Shown: positions 35,258 through 46,890 of the stretch, in pieces
Layout of the letters: each line of letters opens with the position of its first letter
How positions within the stretch are numbered: the stretch's first letter is position 1
Source of the DNA: Epiperipatus broadwayi
Taxonomy: Eukaryota > Onychophora > Udeonychophora > Euonychophora > Peripatidae
DNA length: 64,000 nucleotides
Direction: 5' to 3'
Assembly: GCA_028023455.1 (NCBI GenBank)
Contig: JAQFVV010012422.1
Coordinates: 6,693,710 to 6,757,709, forward strand
Notes under the pieces: generated by a model
What the model was told of the DNA's origin: nothing
Seen by the model: only the letters and a program-made list of their open reading frames with translations
Databases searched by the model: none
Program-made: the position numbers and the translations under genes

Positions 35258-36301
35258 CAGATACGACAGTTTAATTCTTTAAAACTTTTAACACAATGTA
35301 ATATATTATCATCATAGGCTATCGTATCAATAATTCCTTATATGTGTAAGACCTAAGGGATGGATCTCTGATTAAGCAGGGAGTAATCTTTTTATAAATT
35401 TTTTTAAATATATATAATAATTGCATGTGTCCTGATTTAGCCTCATTTGACGGTTTCCATTTGTCTAAGTTCCACGCAAATGCGCGAACGTTCCTTTCAT
35501 TTTTAGACCCTGGGTCTTATCATTTCTTGTTACCAGAGCAGTGGATCATTCCTGCCAGTTAATGAGAGTTATTCAGGGTTATATGAAGACGCTTATTCCT
35601 TCGTTCCATGACCCATTTATTCTATAAAATTTGGATTTAACTTCGCAAACGTGAATATATTCCCGTCGTTGCTTATTATAAGACTCGGATATGACATCGC
35701 AGAGGCGATCATATTCCAGTCTACCTCGTTATTTGTTTATTACTTTAGCAAATCAGTACTGCCTTCCTTATCCTTTGTGTATATTAAAGTTTGATATTTC
35801 AGCTTTTATTGGTCATGATCACGAGAGTTATGCAGTTATCTATTTAACTATACTTTCTAAAGTTAATGACACTTATCATGCTTTATTTATCATGTACCTG
35901 ATTGAGGGATATCTGTCTCAAAGATCAAATGTATTCATTACCCGAGGTCCCTTATTATATGACTGTTATATATTGAGATTTTATATATGGAATCATCAAT
36001 TAATGTAATTTCCATTATATTATAAGTCTAGCAATCAAATTAAGCGCTAATCATTTCTTTTATTTTGTTTGTAATTTTAATGCTAATAAAGTGTTATATC
36101 TTATATATACATTGCTTTGGATGTTTTGTTTGCCACAGTGAAGTCATATATTTGTAATCTAATTTTAAGAATCTCTACCTCACTCTGATCACAGAGCCTA
36201 AAAAAAAAAAATGAAGTAGTATGTGGGTTAGAATGTTGTGGTGGTGAAGTCATCCTGGCAATTATCTGCACCTTCTGATGAATACATAATAAATTCAGGT
36301 G
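35258..36301. other. AT-rich intronic DNA, nothing recognised
   Basis: The 105-codon plus-strand frame at 35691-36008 has no motif I can match and poor coding character. The stretch 36185-36301 is the 3' flank of the 5S-like sequence and includes a 12-A run (T-run on the 5S sense strand). Confidence 0.5.
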
Positions 36302-36402
36302 GCTGACAGCACTCAGGATTCCCAGGCAGTCACCCATCCAAGTACTAACTGAGCCTAACATTGCTTAACTGTGATGATGGGATGAGAACCGGTGTGTTCA
36401 AC
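36302..36402 (-). rRNA. 5S rRNA-like sequence (pseudogene or 5S-derived SINE head)
   Basis: The minus strand reads GTTGAACACACCGGTTCTCA at the start, then AGTTAAGCAATG (box A region), GTTAGTACTTGGATGGGTGA and CTGCCTGGGAATCC (box C region), ending GTGCTGTCAGC. This covers roughly 101 of about 119 nt of a metazoan 5S rRNA. The first 16-18 nt are missing. Most changes from a normal 5S are C-to-T or G-to-A, as in an old methylated copy. About 100 nt beyond the 3' end lies a run of 12 T on the sense strand. It could be a 5S-derived SINE (SINE3-like) or a simple retropseudogene. It lies 187 bp from PLC exon A, in the large intron. Confidence 0.85.
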
Positions 36403-36588
36403 ATAGTAGTTTTTTTGCAGTTTAATGATTTACTATAATCACATGCAATCTATGTACTCACTTTCTGTCATATATATATATACACACAAATGCTATACAC
36501 ATATAAAACAATATATCAAATTATACCAATTATATTTTGTGAATGCATGCATGTGTTATCAGGTATATGTGTTTATTTATCAAATTAC

Positions 36589-36744
36589 CTGTGCAATCGC
36601 CTTTAGCACATAATTTCCTAGAGCCAGAATATTTGATGACATTTTCATCCTTATCCAAGTAAAAAGCGCGACGCAAAAGCTTACGAATTGATCGTACTTT
36701 TGTTAAAGCATGACCAGAAGAAATTGACTTTATTGCTTCAAGAA
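36589..36744 (-). CDS. Exon A of a phosphoinositide phospholipase C: first half of the PH domain
   Basis: A 156-bp internal exon. The acceptor is TTTTTATTTTAG before 36744. The donor is ACAG/GTAATT with GT at 36588-36587. It reads two bases of a split codon, 51 open codons and one final G. The protein runs LEAIKSISSGHALTKVRSIR, KLLRRAFYLDKDENVIKYSG and SRKLCAKGDCT. The pattern G..LTKVR....RR.FYLD......Y..S.K matches strands 1-3 of PLC-delta and PLC-like PH domains. In PLC-delta1, basic residues in this first-strand area grip the inositol phosphate head group, and several K/R are present here. The final G plus TT of exon B makes GTT (Val), giving CTVDISDITEIR, which confirms the splice. An earlier exon must lie upstream, beyond what I can identify. 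Confidence 0.88.
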
Positions 36745-36897
36745 CTAAAATAAAAATAATAAAGAACTATATAATAGATGTAAATTAAAATCTAAATAAA
36801 GAATATATAAACATTTCAAAATTATTATCATTTAAGAAAATAATAAGAAAAATACAGACTTTGTTATGCATTATGCAAATAAACATTCAAATACACC

Positions 36898-36999
36898 TTT
36901 TTTTTTTCATATGTCATAGCATCGGCCGGGAGGCGAACTCACAGCCGTCTGCAACCAACTACTTGCTTGCAAGGCGGCTGCGATGACCTCTCGGCCTGC
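36898..36999 (-). mobile_element. Short tRNA-derived SINE (family S2)
   Basis: Minus strand: a head GGCCGAGAGGTCATCGC (A-box region), a disrupted anticodon arm, B box GAGTTCGCCTCC, then CGGCCGATGCTATGACATAT and a poly-A tail. It shares this plan with 50701-50805 and a 5'-truncated copy at 58560-58616. It lies about 150 bp upstream of PLC exon A. Confidence 0.75.
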
Positions 37000-37230
37000 T
37001 TAGCGAAACCAATTGGTCCCCTAAAATTCATCGTTAGGCAAGAATATCATATGCAGAATAAGCATTTATAATGGTTGTCTATGGGGAAAAAATTGGTCAG
37101 TTACTCCAGCTAAAAAATTACATTATAAGTTAGGAATATTACGTTAAAAAAATAACTTATCTTGTTTATAGAAAAATTTAAAAACCCTTAATGTATGTTT
37201 TATGTGTGTGTAAATGGTGTTGTGTATATT

Positions 37231-37680
37231 GTGGTAAAATTAAGCACTCAAGGCACATAGTATTAAGGTTAAAGCCTTGTATGTAATTATGTGCTGACCG
37301 TGCACTTAATAAGAATTAATGTTTACAACTTGAAATTGATTCGAAATATTTCTAATTATAAGACCTAAATATTAACTCACTGTGAATTGAAAGATTTAGT
37401 GAATGTTGATTTCTAAAACAAGATAGTTGACTTAATTAGTGAAGAACTTATTAGCTTCACACTCTCAAATCAAAATTAGATTTGCCTATATAATTAGAAA
37501 GTAGGTTGAAGATAAGACTGCTGCTCTTATCTTTATAAAGTCATAATTTTGTGTTAAGATTTGTAGAAGTCCCTCTCATGGTAAAATTAAGCACTCAAGG
37601 TATATAGTATTAAAGTTACAGCCTTATATGTAATTATAAGCTGACCAGGCACTTAATAAGAATTAATGTTAACAACTTAC
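37231..37680. repeat. Short terminal direct repeats flanking a 240-bp core
   Basis: About 104 bp starting GGTAAAATTAAGCACTCAAGG and ending AATAAGAATTAATGTTNACAA occurs at 37231-37335 and 37578-37680, with roughly 90% match. The layout resembles a TRIM (miniature LTR element), but no primer site or polypurine tract is clear. A simple local duplication is possible. Confidence 0.6.
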
Positions 37681-40151
37681 ATTTATGTAAAAAGAAAAAA
37701 TATATATTTAGCTTAAAGTTATTATTTCCTGTGATGAATTCATTAATCACCATTTTCCAGTTTGGTTTCCTAACTCAAAAATTTTATTGATTTTTTTCAT
37801 GGTCATATTAGTTGCTACGATGAGTTTAAACATAATCTTTGTTTCAAAATTTTTTTAATATCACTAGAAAAAAAGTGTTTTCACTATCCAAAAAGTGCAG
37901 CAAAATAGACAAGAAAATAAAAACAATCTAGCATTTAACAATTTTTTTTGTGTTCTTCCGTGCAGCTGTTTTTCATAACACTGGAAAAAAAAATCCATAT
38001 TGAAGTTTCATTTTTTTTAAAAATCTGTACTACAGTATTGTACATACGATATTACTTATGTGAAATTATTAAAATTAATAAAACAATATTTAATAAAAAT
38101 CATTTGATTGACCATCAGTAGTGTAACAAGAGCCAATTAAACATGATACATTACAAAAACTTAATCACAGTATTGAAAAAAGAAAAAAAAAATCTAATGC
38201 ATTCTGAATTTGCATATTGTAATCAATATTTAAGACTTTATTTACAATGTGTAAATAAACAAGTACAATAGCTGTAATAGGTTTTTTTAAATAAGATGTG
38301 GCACTATTTTATCAAGGGTTGTAACCATGTTTTTGCAATATCTTAGCAATTTGTTGAATAGTGTGGTACATTTTGATGGCAGAATTACAGACTATTTAAG
38401 TTAAAAGTAAAGACATTAATCTTTTTCACTTTATTTGTATTGCTTTTTCATCATACCCAATTTGTTATTAATTGCCTAAAATCATCTTCATATTTGTGCA
38501 ATTCGAATACAATGGATAAAAGTTTCGATTTAATTGAAATAGTATTCATAAAGATTTTAACCCAAAATTGATTGTCTGAAGTTTTAGCTAATATTTATAC
38601 TGTACACAATTTAAAATTTAATACTTGATAGTGCATATGACCAAAAATTATTTTTAGTTTTATGCTGAATGAAATTTATATTTTTTCTCGGTACTGCATT
38701 TTTTTTTTTACATATAAAATAATGTCTCCATTGCTTTGGATATCTGAAAAGACTTACAAGATGATTTAAAATCAAAGCAGTGTTAATTTTAATTTACATT
38801 TAGTAATTTTTGATAATAATTGTATAAATCTGAAACTGTTTTATCCTCTTTCATCCCGCCCTTTTTTACTGGAAATATTTTAGATTAACAATGGTAGCAG
38901 TTTCAATTTGACAGAAAAATTTTAATTCAAAATTAATTGACAGAATATTTTGTCTAATATATGTACTATACATTTTTAATTTTATGCTAAACAAATTTGC
39001 TATTTTTACAGTACTGTGTTGATTTACATTTGTGTACTGAATGAATCTTTTTATTTTTTTGCTTTTGTATTCATTAACAATGAAAATCTTTACTTTGAAT
39101 ATGTTATTAATGAAGTACTAATTGTCTTGTAAAAACACTGGATGAAAATTAAATAAAATACTATACATTCATTAATCATATTTTAAGCTTATAATCAAAT
39201 ATTGAATGCAGCACTATAACATTGTTTTATGAATAAAATATGTGCCATACAATTTCAGCATCAAAGTCACTATTTTGCTTTCAGATGAGATGATTTTAAT
39301 AACTATTCTATGATGTCATCAGTGTTACAAAATGGTTACCAAATTTTTTTTATGATCATTATAGTGAATAATTGATTGTAAATCAAAATAGTGGGTACAA
39401 ATTGATGATAATTGCTATTTGAATCCTCATATAAAGGCCAAGTACTAAATGGGGTAAAGGTGTACTAAAATGTACTTACAGTCATATGTAAATGATACAA
39501 TTTATCCAAACCATATCAAACACTTATGTAAATGATATATAAATGAGTGTAATGTTTCTATATTAATTAATTAGAATATATATACATAGAAAGAGCAAAT
39601 TTTTTATAGGAGTTAGAATTTTAAAAGATACTTGTGTTAATTTAAAAAAAACAAACAAAAAAAACAAAAACAAATGAAATATCTGATTTTTTAAATAGGT
39701 TATTTTTATTAATAACCTATTAATAATATTGTGAAGTCTGTTAATAGTTTATTATAAATTGGATTATTATTTTAAAAATAAGGTATATTTTTATTTATAT
39801 GAATGCATGAAAAATGTTCATAAAAAAAGTATTAGTAAAAAATAAATTTTCTTTAACTTTCACAATATTCTTGATATTATATGACCATAATTTTTAAAAG
39901 AATATAATGCTTATGTTCAGAAATGGTCTAAAATATTTCTAAATATGAGCACACTATACACTTTTTATTGTGGTTATGAAAGCTGGAAAAAATTTGTCCC
40001 CCCCCCTTTAATGTATTTTTTATTTATTTACGTTTGAGTGAATTTATGTGAATAAAAGAATTTCTTTAATATATATATATTATTTTCTACTTTTTAGTTT
40101 TATAGAAAAGTTTATGTAAATTTAATAACACTAGGTGGCAGTACTGCAATG
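37681..40151. other. AT-rich intronic DNA, nothing recognised
   Basis: Long A/T-rich stretch with no ORF above noise. Recurring TTTTACAGTACTG-like pieces (38029, 38686, 39005) may be an old diverged repeat. Confidence 0.45.
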
Positions 40152-40965
40152 GGAGAGATGCAAAAAGTAAAATGAAAATGTTTGATAAGTTGCAGTTTGT
40201 GGATAGTAAAAGAATAGCCAAAATAGTGTTTAATTGGGTTATGAGTAAAGGGCAGGTAACAAGATGTGTGAGAAAAATAATGTGGTATGCAAAAGATTTG
40301 GATAAAGAATTTATATCAGTATACTTGTATAAAAGGTGGGATGATTGCGTTAGGATGATTATTGAGTGTTATAGTGGTAAGGAATGGGATAAAAGAATAA
40401 AAGCATTAATAAAAATAGGGAGTTGGAGAGATGAAGAACTAGTATAGAGGGTAAGAAGAGTTTAAATATATATATAGAAGTAAACAGAATATTGGATGTG
40501 AGTTAATTTATGATAATAGTAAGGAAAGTAGTTTATTGTTTAAGGCTCGAACGGGATCTTTAGCAACAAGAGAAAATACATGTAAATGGAAAACTATGGA
40601 TGATTTAGTGTGGAAATTGTGTAAGGAAGGTATAGAAAATATTAGGCATCTGTTGATTGAATGTAAATGCTTGAAAGCAGAAAGGGTACAGATAATGAAG
40701 TTATGGGAGAATAGATATGAACAAAGTGACTATACAGAAAGTGAGTTATTAGTTTTTATGCTGGGTTTGCGAAAAGATAAGGGGGATTTAGATATAAAGG
40801 CCATAGAGCTGACAAAGATTATGTTGTGGAAATGAGATTGGGAAGAATATGGGAAGACTTAGAGTGGAGAATGGAAAATAAAGTGGCTAACAGGTTTATC
40901 TGGGCATAATTGCTGAGATATTCTTGACTTCGTTTAAGGAGAAGCCAAATACATCACATCACAGT
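40152..40965 (+). mobile_element. LINE copy C1, 5'-truncated
   Basis: Starts at GAGAGATGCAAAAAGTAAAA, homologous to 29340 in copy B, and runs to the 3' end GAGAAGCCAAATACATCACA. Pieces of the ORF2 C-terminus are at 40172-40447 and 40536-40835. The knuckle reads CKEGIENIRHLLIECKCL, with W replacing the first-pair residue region (VWKLCK). One frameshift near 40411 and a stop at 40444 break it. The 5' junction follows CACTAGGTGGCAGTACTG. Confidence 0.85.
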
Positions 40966-41315
40966 CTAAATATTAGGCATCTGTTGATTGAATGTAAATG
41001 CTTGAAAGCAGAAAGGGTGCAGATAATGAAGTTATGGGAGAATAGATATGAACAAAGTGATTATACAGAAAGTGAGTTATTGGTTTTTATGGTGGGTTTG
41101 CGAAAAGAAAAGGGGGATTTAGATATAAAGGCAATAGAGTTGACAAAGATTATGTTGTGGAAATGGGATGGGGCAGAATATGGGAAGACTTAGAGTGAGG
41201 AATGGAAAATAAAGTGGCTAACAGGTTTATCTGGGCATAATTGCTGAGATATTCTTGACTTCATTTAAGGAGAAGTCAAAATACATCACATCAGATCAGA
41301 TCACCCATTACAAAA
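40966..41315 (+). mobile_element. LINE copy C2, short copy joined to the tail of C1
   Basis: Starts at AATATTAGGCATCTGTTGAT, directly after the ATCAC tail of C1, and repeats the last 350 bp of the LINE. It ends in its own ATCAC/AGATC tail (to about 41306). C1 and C2 share differences from copy B and are about 96% alike. The frame at 40924-41193 keeps HLLIECKCL but not the upstream cysteines. Confidence 0.85.
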
Positions 41316-41550
41316 TTCAAATTTAAAAATTTTCACTATTCTTTTTCTAAAGTTGTTTGCAAATTCTAAAAAAAAAGTATTGTTATCAGAAATACATATG
41401 TGTACAAAGTTTTCCATAGATTAGAAAATGGGAAATGGTTGAAAATACCACAAAATTTGTGTTATTTTGAGTACTATAGCAAAAACTAATGAACTATTAT
41501 AACTTTATTTTTCTTAATGCAATGCTAAATCTCTATAATATTAATATAAT
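41316..41550. other. AT-rich intronic spacer
   Basis: No feature seen between LINE copy C2 and the next fold-back element. Confidence 0.5.
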
Positions 41551-41713
41551 TTATGTTCTTTATTACTTTTTACAATGCTTTTTCACAACCCACTATTGAT
41601 GGTTTCAATTGCACTAGCAATCGTAGTAGAAGTTCTGAAGAAGATTGCTGAGATGATCGAAACTGTCAATAATGGTTTGTAAAAAAGCATTGTAAAAAGT
41701 AATAAAGAACATA
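41551..41713. repeat. Fold-back (MITE-like) element, 163 bp
   Basis: The ends are TTATGTTCTTTATTACTTTT and its complement near 41713. Inner pairing continues through ACAATGCTTTTT and CACTATTGATGGTTTC/GAAACTGTCAATAATGG. The right arm holds CTGAAGAAGAT...ATCGAAAC at 41635-41663, like the hairpin motif at 3462-3490. Confidence 0.8.
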
Positions 41714-43434
41714 GATGGTATTAAAATTAAAAGCTAATGAACATTGAGTAATCATTAAAAGCCACTTTTGTCCATTTGAATTTCAAAAGAAAGCAAAGAT
41801 GTGATATCTTATCGGTTTAAATAAAATGGATGTTATGATGAACTGTACAAATCCATCATAAATCACAAATACAAACACACTCATCACATGTTTATTCATT
41901 AGTATTTATTTGCTAATGAGTGTTGCCATCTTCTAAACTACATCAGACTCTTCTATCTGAAAGACCTGCAAAGCATTGCCTAATTGCAGATCTTGTTCAT
42001 ATTTTATCTTCAACCATATATTCCAATAAATTAATATATATTTTTAGGATGTCTGTAAGATCTAATATAAAGAGAATATCCGTTCTCATGAAAAGCATAC
42101 TAAAGTTCCCCATAGAATACTTTCTAATAGATCACGATGCATTTACTTCCATGTTCCCTTATGATAGTAGAATTAATATAGCACATCTATTCAACTAAAG
42201 GTATAAAAAATTTAGGGGTGGTGAGATGTGTACGCATCTATTTGTCTGAAAATTAGATGAGAGTGGAGGGATACTTACTATAAAGAATAGAAAATATTGA
42301 AAAAGGTACACTGCATTGGATATTAATGGATATTGACATACAAGCAAGCCCTAAACTGACTTGCAAAGTCATACTAACATTAAATGGATAATAGACGACT
42401 GAGTTCTATGAAGAAGTATTCCTACAGTTCTATGATCCATGAAGATTAAATATTATTATTAACGATTCCCTTCCATTTACAAACTAATCTGCATAATCAT
42501 GCACTTATTAAAAAGTTGAGACAATTTAAGTCAGAATCAACACTAGTTAGTGTCATCTTTACTCGTTAATCACTCAGAAGCAATAAATTAAAAAAAATCA
42601 CATGATCAACAAATCATTATGTAACTTTTCCTTACACATTGCTATTCATTAGTGCTGTGTCCAGTGGCACTCTGTTGACCTCTGGATTGCATAAAACAAT
42701 TAATAAAAGAAATACTCAGAATATTATGGAATGGACATGGAAAGTAGTTAAAAGTGACAATGTTTTTATAAACAGAGGGTTATACTTGAAGATAATAAAC
42801 TATTAGTAATGTTATAAACGTTATAAGTTACACACTTTATATACATCTCAATAGACACAATAGTACAAGCCGAAAAGCTTACAAAAATAATACTATACAT
42901 CATCTACATGACTAGTTTGTGAGTCCCTAAGTTTGATTACTTTGGTAAGTTTAGAGGTAAGCTTCTCCGCGAGGCAGAGTGATCAGAGCACCCATTAGAT
43001 GGCACATCTGCATACCTGTAGCTTCACCTAGAAGTGTCTAACTCTCATTTCTCAATGTTGTAGAATCCCTTTTCATTGACTATTAGCTGCCCACATGGTT
43101 ATCTGTGTTCTTGAGTTCCCATATCCAATTTTTGGGATCAGATAACGTAGTTCACATTCCATTTGTATATTTTTTAGCCATCTGTTTTCCTTTATCATCA
43201 AATCTGATTAGAAACTACATTCCATAGTTGAAAGTGGCTTTTTTTACTTTACCTTATATTTATATCTTTGCTATTATTTATTACTTATCAGTATAGTTTA
43301 ATATAGTGTATGTCTTCAGCATACATGCACATACATTTAATTTTACATATATATATATTTTAATAAATACTACTTTTATTTACGTGCATAAATATACACA
43401 CATACTTAACAATTACCATATTCTTCTATTCTCA
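41714..43434. other. AT-rich intronic DNA, nothing firm
   Basis: The 92-codon frame at 41920-42198 has no recognised motif. Positions 42991-43004 (CCATTAGATGGCAC) and others resemble a CTCF-type core. No gene seen. Confidence 0.45.
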
Positions 43435-43917
43435 CTATTTTTATGCCATCCAGTGTAAGCTTTAATAATCAAAAGATGACAGATGGTACTGCTTAATAAA
43501 TCTTTGACCAGTAGTGTCCTATCCAAATATTGACAAACCAGTTTCTAGCTTATGGCTTTCATCAGTGAGAAGCTTTTTGAATTTTTCTAAACAGTGCATT
43601 TTGAACTTTGGATCTAATGCACCTTTCTATGCTCAGACTGAAAATTTAAAAAGTTTTTCAGCTCTAGCTGGTAGTTTGACAACATAATAAAAAGTAAAAA
43701 ATGGCTGCTAGATGAAAAAGTGCATTAGATCTAAAAAAGTCCAAGAGTACTTTTCAAAAAATCCAAAAAGATCCTCATTAATAAAAGCTATAACTAGAAA
43801 TAAGTCTGGGGATATTTTGATATGACAGCACTAGATGAGGATTTATTAAATTCTACCATTTAGCATCTTTGATTAATAAATCTTACACTAGATGGCATAA
43901 AAGTAATAAAAAAATAG
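43435..43917. repeat. Fold-back element of about 483 bp, family 2
   Basis: The left end CTATTTTTATGCCATCCAGT pairs with the right end ACTAGATGGCATAAAAGTAA...ATAG. Inside the left arm on the minus strand is the CTGATGA...GAAAC block (43541-43565). A decayed mate is in the right arm near 43777-43802. Related copies are at 6520-6740, 56456-56870 and 61226-61496. Confidence 0.75.
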
Positions 43918-44147
43918 ACTATGACAATGTAGCATACAATTATCAAATTTCTTAAGGTATTACTTCTATACCATAATTCTTTCAAAGAACATTTTTTCGT
44001 TACAACTATCTTGATTAAAATATTATCTGACTCATATAATGTTTATCACTAGTTAAAAAAGATTAATATATATTATTATTTCATATTCTTTCATTTCACA
44101 AGTAAAAATAATTATATCTGCTACAAGTCACAAACGAAAAAAGAAGA

Positions 44148-44366
44148 TAATCATAAATATAAAAAGATTGTATAAAGAAAAACTTTCATAAAGTCCGTTT
44201 TTTATTTTATTTTTTAAACATTATGTGCGTAGCCGACTTTCGACTATTATTACAAGTCATAGACGTAGCATATTGTATAGACGTAGTATATTGTTTAAAA
44301 ATAATAATAATAATAATGGACTTTATGAAAGCTTTTCTCTATATGGTCTTACTATATTTATGATTA
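44148..44366. repeat. Fold-back (MITE-like) element, 219 bp
   Basis: The ends are TAATCATAAATATA and TATATTTATGATTA. Arms continue with AACTTTCATAAAGTCC against GGACTTTATGAAAGCTT. The middle holds repeats of ATAGACGTAG-AT and an AAT run. Confidence 0.8.
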
Positions 44367-46383
44367 CATTAGTCTGAGTTAAAACGTATATTTTTTATAA
44401 AAAAAATGAAATTCAAATTTACTTCTTCCAAGACTGTTTGGTTCTCACATGGTCTATTGAAACTGAATAGCACATGACTTTCAAAATTAAATTTAATCTG
44501 CACTAGATATCAAAAACCCACTTCTCAATCAACTTATTCTAAGTTATCTCTGCAATCATGAATATTCATCAATATTTTCCAGATGGCAGTGCTAATGGCA
44601 AACAGAATACCAGATGTACTTGGCAACAAGACCGTGGATTTCTCATGCTTACATTGGTGACTCTAGAATGTGAGTAATCCATTTCAAATAACTACCTTTG
44701 AATTATCCATGTAAGAATGAATAATCAAGAAGTTCCAGATAATAGATGATGAATAATCTCTAACTAATATGGAACTACTGTGTTTCCTAAGTAAGGAATC
44801 TCTTTAGCAACTTACTCATCTATTATTTAATTCTATTATGCTATTCAAACTAATGATTTGAGTTTTCAAGCATTCATTTGGAAGCCAGGTATAAACTGTA
44901 CAGCTGTCTGCTTATCTATATAGAGTGATAGTAAACAACACGTGTGACTTTACTTTTCAGTACATTGCAAAACTTCCCAAAGTCACATGACTCCCCAATC
45001 AATTTAGTCTTGGGCCAAGAGAGCTCAGAATATATTTTCAAATGTTGCCAGTAGACTTTCATAGTGGAAAAAGTACTTTCACACTCAAAACAGCCATTTT
45101 GGAACCATTGATTCTTCATATTTGCATAGATGACTTAGGAATAATGTAAAGCAAAATCAATTTCAACTGTGAACTCGTCTAAAACTGAAGCAATATGTAC
45201 AGCTTTATTACTATGCTGACTTAACGTGTATATATTTTACTGCTATTAATTTATTTGGGAATGATGACAAGATAATCATAGCTAACCAGATTTGAATACA
45301 CGAGGAACTGGATTCCTTATTCGAAAACTGAAATAAAAAGGCTTTCACGCTAAAATTATAATTATCAAAGTCGATATTAAAAAGTAATATGCGAAACTTT
45401 TTTTTAAAAAATACTCTACATATTAACTTTGATTATTAATTTCTTAGTTATGGTAATCAGTTGAACAATAAGGGTTAGATTTATTATAATAGAGTAATTT
45501 ATTGCTCGGAAGACAATTTGTACAAGTTCGAACACCGGAAGTGATAGACCACGTGATCAACAAACCTTAAGCTGCAATAGCGGCCATTCGACCATTGTAC
45601 CAAAACATAAAGGGAAACGTCTGCTGATATGAAATTCTCTATTTTTTATCTCTTCATTTCCCATTTTCTAATCATATATATATTTAAATAACTATGAAAT
45701 CAAAGAATATTAATATTACAGTTTTGATGTTTAAAAAAATTCAATAAACAAAATTTAATAAAAACGTTTTTTTTTTTCCAAAGATATAATCTGAGTTTTA
45801 TAGAAATTATTTTAATAATGAAATTTAATAATACGTTGATTTCTATTTTTCTGCTCAAGTAATATTATCTGAACAAAGAAAACTATTTTTTCATAATTAT
45901 TTTGTGCATTTGAACATTTCAAAGGCTTGACTTTTATATTATATATGTATATATTGCAAGCGCTCAAAAGCCATGAGAGGGTTTGAATAATTGGTCTTCG
46001 GTTTTAAAAAAGAAACTTTCAATTTCCATTTATTGTTTCATTTGTAAAATTTTTCCGCCTTAATTTCCCGAAAATAAACTATAAAAATCTGCAGTAGAAA
46101 AAATATATATAAACAACAAGTTTTAGGAATTATAACCCTCTCCCTAACTTCGAGACTTTTCATCCATTCTTTAAATCACAAAATGAAAATATTTTTATAT
46201 ATTGAAAGTGTAAATATATTATACACATGCATCTATTAAATTTATATTGCTATTTTTATTTTACGTGATGATCCTGAAAAAACCTTCTAATCTGATCATT
46301 CAAAGTCAAAATACATCACTTCCAATATTCTAGGAAGAGACCCAGTAGAGAACAATGTGCATCCATATGCAGTGTGCACAATG
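44367..46383. other. AT-rich intronic DNA, nothing recognised
   Basis: The minus-strand frame at 44916-45119 has no motif. Near 45500-45600 a GC-richer patch holds GTTCGAACACCGG (B-box-like) and CACGTG, perhaps an old SINE. Family unknown. Confidence 0.4.
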
Positions 46384-46890
46384 GTGATTGGTGACTAGTT
46401 CTCTCTATAAGACATTTACACTACAATCTCTAAATTAATGCATAGGTTATGTAGTGACATAGTTTAGCTATTCACCACAAAAATTTTAAGGTGCTATTAT
46501 GCCTGGATTATGAATTGTAACACAAAATGTAATAGTATGTTTTATATCTTTGTAGCTTCAATGCTGTCTCCATCATCGTGAAACCTTACAAACAAACCAG
46601 GTGCAAACATTCTGGAGTCATGGTTTCTCTGCAACACATACTTTGAATCCTTTCAAACATTTCAATAGTAGTTTTGCCAACTTAAAATGAAATTAAATGT
46701 TAGTGTGTTGTTCCATCATGAGTTAAGATATAAAGCACACTCACATTTTATATCCCAACTCATGTTCTAGTCAAGCTAACATCTTAAAATTTTTGTAGCG
46801 AATAGCTATGCTATTTTTCTACACAATACATGAATTGATTAAGAGAGGGCGCTGCATGTAGCTTGGAGAGATAACTAGTGATCTTTTCAC
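46384..46890. repeat. Fold-back element of about 507 bp, family 3
   Basis: The arms pair best between about 46437-46500 and 46779-46850 (ATAGTTTAGCTATTCACCAC against GTAGCGAATAGCTATGCTAT), with outer ends ACTAGTT/AACTAGT. The right arm has GAGAGGGCGCTGCATGTAGC and the same GAATTGATT and AAGCT-CC blocks as the element at 60281-60663. Confidence 0.7.

Noticed and set aside
35691-36008. 105-residue plus-strand ORF
   Set aside because: No motif, ordinary AT-rich composition and no splice or promoter context.
44916-45119. Upstream PLC exon or zinc-finger gene (67-residue frame)
   Set aside because: There is no phase-matched donor and no match to PLC N-termini. The two cysteines are not in a zinc-finger pattern.
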